A DNA stretch of 11,118 nt from Chloroflexota bacterium (GTDB lineage Bacteria; Chloroflexota; UBA5177; JANWHV01): the NCBI GenBank assembly GCA_025450375.1, contig JANWHO010000058.1:1-11118 (forward strand), in the 5' to 3' direction. A model generated the notes under the pieces. The model ran no database searches. It was not told the origin of the DNA and worked only from the letters and a program-made list of their open reading frames with translations. Below are positions 7,539-11,118 of the stretch, piece by piece (the first letter of the stretch is position 1; every line of letters starts with the position of its first letter). Position numbers and translations under genes: made by a program.

Positions 7539-9527
7539 ATGAGCGGTAACGGACCCGACCTGGACCCAACCCTTCTGGACGCCGGCGACCGCTCACTGTA
7601 CGCGGTGCCCACTTTCGCCGCTGGGCCACAGGGGAGCTTGCCGCTGACCGAGCGGCTGTTGCTGGAGCGCCCAAGCGGGGACATTTTTGGCCTGAGCCAG
7701 GACGCGGGCATGGGCTGGGCCCCTGACCAACTTGGTGGGAAGGAGTTTCTCATCCTCAGCACCCAGGGCGGGATCCGCGCCCCCGATGGGCGCCCGATTG
7801 CCCTCGGGTACCACACGGGTCACTGGGAGGTCGGCCTGCTGATGGAGGCGGCGGCGAACGAGCTGCGGGCCCATGGCGCCATCCCCTTCGCCGGCTTCGT
7901 GACCGACCCCTGCGATGGACGGACCCAGGGCACGGTGGGGATGATGGACAGCCTTCCCTACCGGAACGACGCGGCGCAGGTGTTTCGCCGGCTGATCCGC
8001 TCGCTCCCCACCAGGAAGGGAGTGATCGGGGTCGCGACCTGCGACAAAGGGCTCCCGGCCATGATGATGGCCCTGGCGGCCATGCATGATCTGCCATCCG
8101 TGCTTGTGCCCGGAGGGGTGACGCTACCGGCCCTGGAGGGTGAGGACGCGGGAAAAGTGCAGTCCATCGGGGCCCGGTTCGCGAACAAGCTCATCACCTT
8201 GCAACAGGCGGCGGACATGGGGTGCCGAGCCTGCGCCTCGCCCGGCGGCGGCTGCCAGTTCCTCGGTACCGCCGCCACCTCCCAGGTGGTGGGCGAGGCG
8301 CTGGGCTTGTCGCTCCCACACAGCGCCCTCATCCCCTCTGGCCAGCCGCTCTGGCTTGACATGGCCCGCCGATCCGCGCGGGCGGCGCTGAATCTTGAGG
8401 AGCGCGGCCTGGCGGTGCGCGATGTCCTCACGTCCAAGGCCATTCATAACGCCATGGTCGTCCATGCCGCGTTCGGCGGTTCCACCAACTTGCTGCTGCA
8501 TGTGCCGGCGATTGCCTATTATGCCGGCTTGCCCCGCCCCACCGTGGAGGACTGGCACCGAGTCAACATCTCGGTGCCCCGCCTGGTGGACGTGCTGCCC
8601 AATGGCCCGGTCGGCCACCCCACGGTGAGGGTGTTCCTGGCCGGCGGGGTACCGGAGGTGATGCTGCATCTCCGCGGACTGGGATTGCTGCATCTCGACG
8701 CGCTGACCGTATCCGGCTCGACCCTGAGCGAGATCCTCGACTGGTGGGAGGGTTCGGAGCGCCGCCGGAGCCTCCGCGAACATCTTTCGCGTCAGGACGG
8801 CGTGGATCCCGACGAGGTCATCTACTCCCCCGAGCGCGCCAAGGCGAACGGGATGACCAGCACGGTGACCTTCCCCCGCGGGAACCTGGCCCCTGACGGT
8901 TCGGTGATCAAAAGCACCGCCATCGACCCTACCGTGGTGGACGCGGACGGTATCTACCGCCATACCGGCCCGGCCCGCGTCTTCACCACCGAGCGGGCGG
9001 TGATCGCGGCCCTGAAAAGCCTGGGCCCCGACCGGATCCGGGCCGGGGACGTGATCGTGCTGATCTGCCGGGGGCCGCGGGGGGCCGGGATGGAGGAAAT
9101 AGCCCAGATTACCATTGCCCTCAAGCACCTCCCGTTTGGGAAGCATGTCGCCGTGCTCACCGACGCGCGGTTTTCCGGCGTGTCCACCGGAGCCTGCATC
9201 GGCCACATCGCCCCCGAGGCGCTGGCCGGCGGGCCAGTGGGCAAATTGCGCGATGGGGACCGGATCCGCATCATGATCGACCAGCGGCGTCTGGAGGGTA
9301 CCATCGATTGTATCGGTGAATCCGGCGCCGAGGTGACGCCCGAGGAAGGCGCCCGCGTCCTGGCCGGTCGCCCGCCGCGTCCCGACCTAGCCCCGGACCC
9401 CCAGCTACCGGACGACACCCGGCTGTGGGCCACCCTGCAAGCGGTTGGCGGCGGGGTCTGGGGCGGCTGCGTGGCCGACGTTGATGCGATAGAAACCGCC
9501 TTGAGGGCGGGCGGTGTACCGATTTGA
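7539..9527 (+). CDS. yjhG: D-xylonate dehydratase-like IlvD/Edd family protein (YjhG/YagF type)
   Basis: This 662-residue dehydratase resembles E. coli YjhG/YagF over its whole length. Those enzymes convert D-xylonate to 2-keto-3-deoxy-D-pentonate in non-phosphorylative pentose oxidation. The three Fe-S cluster motifs are present: [10 protein letters not shown] (Cys125), TCDKGLPA (Cys168, followed by Asp169 and Lys170; the lysine is carbamylated and metal-binding in structures of related enzymes) and [10 protein letters not shown] (Cys239). The GCRACAS segment just before the third motif (Cys229, Cys232) is shared with YjhG. The conserved TDARFSG block lies near the C-terminus with [12 protein letters not shown] after it. 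The length exceeds IlvD and Edd (about 560-610), as expected for this subgroup. The ATG has GGGGAG eight bases upstream and begins 21 bases after the GH15 stop, suggesting cotranscription. No xylose dehydrogenase, transporter or keto-acid aldolase lies nearby, so the physiological sugar acid is uncertain. Confidence 0.93.
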   Translation: MSGNGPDLDPTLLDAGDRSLYAVPTFAAGPQGSLPLTERLLLERPSGDIFGLSQDAGMGWAPDQLGGKEFLILSTQGGIRAPDGRPIALGYHTGHWEVGLLMEAAANELRAHGAIPFAGFVTDPCDGRTQGTVGMMDSLPYRNDAAQVFRRLIRSLPTRKGVIGVATCDKGLPAMMMALAAMHDLPSVLVPGGVTLPALEGEDAGKVQSIGARFANKLITLQQAADMGCRACASPGGGCQFLGTAATSQVVGEALGLSLPHSALIPSGQPLWLDMARRSARAALNLEERGLAVRDVLTSKAIHNAMVVHAAFGGSTNLLLHVPAIAYYAGLPRPTVEDWHRVNISVPRLVDVLPNGPVGHPTVRVFLAGGVPEVMLHLRGLGLLHLDALTVSGSTLSEILDWWEGSERRRSLREHLSRQDGVDPDEVIYSPERAKANGMTSTVTFPRGNLAPDGSVIKSTAIDPTVVDADGIYRHTGPARVFTTERAVIAALKSLGPDRIRAGDVIVLICRGPRGAGMEEIAQITIALKHLPFGKHVAVLTDARFSGVSTGACIGHIAPEALAGGPVGKLRDGDRIRIMIDQRRLEGTIDCIGESGAEVTPEEGARVLAGRPPRPDLAPDPQLPDDTRLWATLQAVGGGVWGGCVADVDAIETALRAGGVPI

Positions 9528-9534
9528 GAGGCCG

Positions 9535-10626
9535 ATGCACGATAGTGAGCGACTAATCGAGGACACCCTGACCATTTGCGCGGTGGCTTCGCCCACCGGC
9601 TTCGAGCACGAGCGGGCGGCCCTGATCGCCGCTCGACTGGCGGCCATCCCCGGCGTGGTGCCGGAGCTGGATCGTCACGGCAATGTGCTGGCCCGGATCG
9701 CGGGCCGGCACGCCGGCGGTCCCCCGGTGGTGGTCGCCGCGCACCTCGATACGGTGTTCGGTCCAGAGGTCGCCCTGGCGCCGAGCCGAGCCGGCGGACT
9801 CCTCCTGGGGCCGGGAATCGGCGATAATTCCCTGGCCCTGGCCGCGCTCCTGGCCCTGGCCGCCGACCTCAAGCAGACACCGGCAGCGGGCGACGTGTTG
9901 CTGGCGGCCACGGTGGGCGAGGAGGGTCTGGGGAACCTGCGTGGGGTCCGCGGGCTGCTGGGTGATCAGCCCGCCCGTTTCGTGGTGGCGCTCGAGGGGC
10001 ATGGGATCGACAACCTGGTCACTGGCGCCGTGGGCAGTACCCGGCTGGAGATCGTCTGCGAGACGGCGGGCGGCCATTCCTGGCACGACCGCGGCGCGCC
10101 CTCGGCCGTGCATGAGTTGGCGCGCGCGGTCACCGGGCTCGCCTACAGTCTGCCCCCGGCCGTTCCGGGCCTCGCGGTGAACGTGGGGACGTTCAGTGGC
10201 GGCACCGGGATCAACGTGATTGCCTCGCGGGCAACCCTCCAGCTCGATCTGCGCGCGGTGGATCCAGCCGTGTTAGCGCGTGGTGAAGAGATCGCCAGAG
10301 CACTTGTCGCCGCGTCGCCGACCCATGCGAGTCTGGCCCTCTCGATCCGTGAGCTAGGGCGCCGTCCCGCCGGAGCCCTGGGATACGATCACCCAGCGAT
10401 TGCCCAGGCCCAGGCGGCGCGGGCGGCGGCCAGGCTCCCGTCTGCCCTCCTGGTGGACGGCTCCACGGACGCCAATGCCGCCTTCGAGCGCGGTCTGCCG
10501 GGGCTTACCGTCGGCTTGACCCGCGGCGGAAATGTCCATCGGGAGGACGAGTTCATCGAGATAGCCCCGATTGGCGCCGGACTGGCGGCGGCGCTGGGGC
10601 TGATCCGGAGTCTGGCCGGCGGGTAA
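9535..10626 (+). CDS. M20 family zinc metallopeptidase / deacylase
   Basis: This 363-residue cytoplasmic protein belongs to the M20 metallopeptidase clan (PepT, CPG2, ArgE/DapE relatives), which hydrolyse peptides or N-acyl amino acids with two zinc ions. Metal and catalytic residues can be placed: AAHLDTV (His70, Asp72), GIGDNS (Asp97, bridging), VGEEG (Glu129 catalytic base, Glu130 ligand), ALEGHG (Glu154, ligand) and NVHREDEF (His335, last ligand). The segment from about 165 to 275 is the dimerisation domain, with TAGGHSW (His181) as the likely cross-dimer residue. The ATG start gives a seven-base gap from the dehydratase stop with GAGAGG only three bases upstream. A GTG at 9514, overlapping the dehydratase end, has GAGGG six bases upstream and remains a real alternative adding seven residues. 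Tight spacing implies translational coupling. Peptide versus amide substrate cannot be decided. Confidence 0.85.
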   Translation: MHDSERLIEDTLTICAVASPTGFEHERAALIAARLAAIPGVVPELDRHGNVLARIAGRHAGGPPVVVAAHLDTVFGPEVALAPSRAGGLLLGPGIGDNSLALAALLALAADLKQTPAAGDVLLAATVGEEGLGNLRGVRGLLGDQPARFVVALEGHGIDNLVTGAVGSTRLEIVCETAGGHSWHDRGAPSAVHELARAVTGLAYSLPPAVPGLAVNVGTFSGGTGINVIASRATLQLDLRAVDPAVLARGEEIARALVAASPTHASLALSIRELGRRPAGALGYDHPAIAQAQAARAAARLPSALLVDGSTDANAAFERGLPGLTVGLTRGGNVHREDEFIEIAPIGAGLAAALGLIRSLAGG

Positions 10627-10792
10627 GATCATCGCGGACTGTCATGCGGCAGGCGATTTCGGGCCGATAGTGTACATACCGGGAGGCAGTAACCTATTCC
10701 TCCTCGTCCACCTGGGTGCCGGGTGCGGCGTGGCCCTCCCGCTGGCGCATGTCCTTGAGCCGTGCTGGTATTTGCTGACCTCGTCCCTTAAC

Positions 10793-10988
10793 TCCCTTCG
10801 CGTTGGGCGCATCTCGCGTTAACTGAGGGGCGCGGGTCTCCAGGCCTGCTGAGCGCGGCCATGGATCTCCATCAGGGTACGGTTGCTCACCGCTCACTGG
10901 CGGGCAGGCGGCCGGACACGGCGGGCCTGGAGACCCGCGCCCCAAAAAGCGCCCTCGCCCACGAACGCGAGGCGCGTCCCTTCGCGTT
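10793..10988. repeat. Nested inverted-repeat element between 12-bp direct repeats (MITE-like?)
   Basis: The 12-base direct repeat TCCCTTCGCGTT occurs at 10793-10804 and 10977-10988. Between them, almost abutting, lie outer inverted repeats (10807-10820 and 10964-10975: GCGC-AT-CTCGCGTT against AACGCGAG-GCGC, perfect except a two-base bulge) and a perfect 20-base inner inverted repeat (10827-10846 and 10924-10943; core GCGGGTCTCCAGGCC). The inner loop contains a small ATGGA-TC-TCCAT hairpin (10861-10872). The right outer arm can also fold locally with 10949-10958. The arrangement resembles a small non-autonomous mobile element or an interspersed palindromic repeat with a target duplication. 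It could instead encode a structured RNA. No transposase is present. Confidence 0.5.
10827..10943. repeat. Perfect 20-bp inverted repeat with 77-base loop
   Basis: The left arm at 10827-10846 and the right arm at 10924-10943 are exact reverse complements over 20 bases and extend three more bases inward with one mismatch. The stem is very GC-rich and would be stable as RNA hairpin or DNA cruciform. There is no T-tract after the right arm (it is followed by AAAAAG), so it does not look like an intrinsic terminator on the plus strand; on the minus strand five T precede the structure. Confidence 0.8.
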
Positions 10989-10995
10989 CACGCCA

Positions 10996-11024
10996 TTGAC
11001 GGCTGCCCCGCTCCGTGCAATACT
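10996..11024 (+). promoter_or_regulatory. Putative promoter reading out of the window
   Basis: TTGACG (10996-11001, five of six matches to the -35 consensus) is followed after exactly 17 bases by AATACT (11019-11024, four of six), itself preceded by TGC as an extended -10. Transcription would begin near 11031. A GGGAGGG (11035-11041) follows. An in-frame GTG at 11056 opens a frame that stays open to the window end, so a gene may start here and continue beyond 11118; only about 21 residues would be visible and none are recognisable. Confidence 0.4.
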
Positions 11025-11118
11025 GCGTACAAGTGGGAGGGATGTCCCCGATTGGGTGGGCGTGCGCCCGCGAATAGTGAGGTTTGTCAGAGCGGCGCCA
11101 CCGTCCGTCCCTCACGGG

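Larger units (their letters stand above)
10627..11118. other. Gene-poor right end (492 bases)
   Basis: No convincing complete gene, tRNA or rRNA is visible. Bases 10627-10792 are featureless apart from a weak GGAGG/CCTCC pairing (10681-10705 region) without a T-tract, so I call no terminator for the M20 gene. Bases 10793-10988 hold nested inverted repeats between direct repeats, and 10996-11024 a promoter-like element, each listed separately. Minus-strand frames at 10694-10945 and 10894-11115 run through the palindromes and lack family features; the former ends in an acidic DEEE tail and could at most be a gene remnant. Confidence 0.6.

Noticed and set aside
8124..9206. 360-codon open frame on the minus strand inside the dehydratase gene
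   Set aside because: It lies wholly antisense to a gene with clear family motifs, has no recognisable domain, and long antisense frames are expected at this GC content.
9514..9534. GTG start for the M20 peptidase overlapping the dehydratase end
   Set aside because: Not excluded: its GAGGG is better spaced, but the ATG at 9535 gives the more typical N-terminus. Kept as an alternative.
10694..10945. 83-codon minus-strand frame in the gene-poor right end
   Set aside because: It would start at a TTG in the right arm of the 20-bp inverted repeat, reads through both arms and shows no domain. Kept only as a possible remnant because of its acidic tail.
11042..11077. ATG after GGGAGGG that could start a small gene
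   Set aside because: The frame ends after 11 codons and the ATG is one base from the Shine-Dalgarno, too close for normal initiation.
1..11118. CRISPR array, tRNA, rRNA, integrase or transposase genes
   Set aside because: No regularly spaced repeats, no tRNA-like T-arm sequences in the intergenic regions and no recombinase motifs in any convincing frame.

Overview
This is a high-GC bacterial window with no phage, plasmid or CRISPR signature. It holds eight protein-coding genes with housekeeping or metabolic roles. High GC, Shine-Dalgarno-led starts (one a TTG), a thioredoxin-fold protein very like mycobacterial Rv2466c and cytoplasmic alpha-glucan enzymes fit an Actinomycetota- or Chloroflexota-like free-living bacterium. 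No decisive taxonomic marker is present, so this is only a low-confidence inference.

Layout. Bases 1-86 are an extremely C-rich edge with a 17-base C run. A peptidase S51 gene (87-845, minus) is divergent from a type II NADH dehydrogenase gene (1006-2241, plus). The latter converges, with only 13 bases between, on a minus-strand cluster transcribed as dsbA-like/Rv2466c-like (5299-4721), glgB (4713-2734) and aroQ (2698-2255), with gaps of 7 and 35 bases. From a 136-base divergent control region (5300-5435) a plus-strand cluster starts: GH15 glucoamylase-like (5436-7517), YjhG/YagF-type D-xylonate dehydratase (7539-9527) and an M20 metallopeptidase (9535-10626), with gaps of 21 and 7 bases. Bases 10627-11118 have no convincing complete gene. 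They contain a nested inverted-repeat element flanked by 12-base direct repeats, then a promoter-like sequence pointing out of the window.

How the genes relate. Divergent glgB (builds alpha-1,6 branches) and the GH15 gene (predicted to release glucose from alpha-glucans) form a small intracellular storage-glucan module. No glycogen synthase, ADP-glucose pyrophosphorylase or phosphorylase lies in the window. The sugar-acid dehydratase next to GH15 suggests linked carbohydrate catabolism, perhaps of oxidised sugars, but this is inference. aroQ (shikimate pathway), NDH-2 (respiration) and the two peptidases appear to be neighbours rather than parts of the same pathway.

I found no clear novel system. 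The best candidates for a second look are the direct-repeat-flanked palindromic element at the right end, the paired palindromes in the dsbA/GH15 divergent region, the missing usual catalytic-base glutamate in the GH15 protein and the Cys-X-X-Ala active site of the Rv2466c-like protein.
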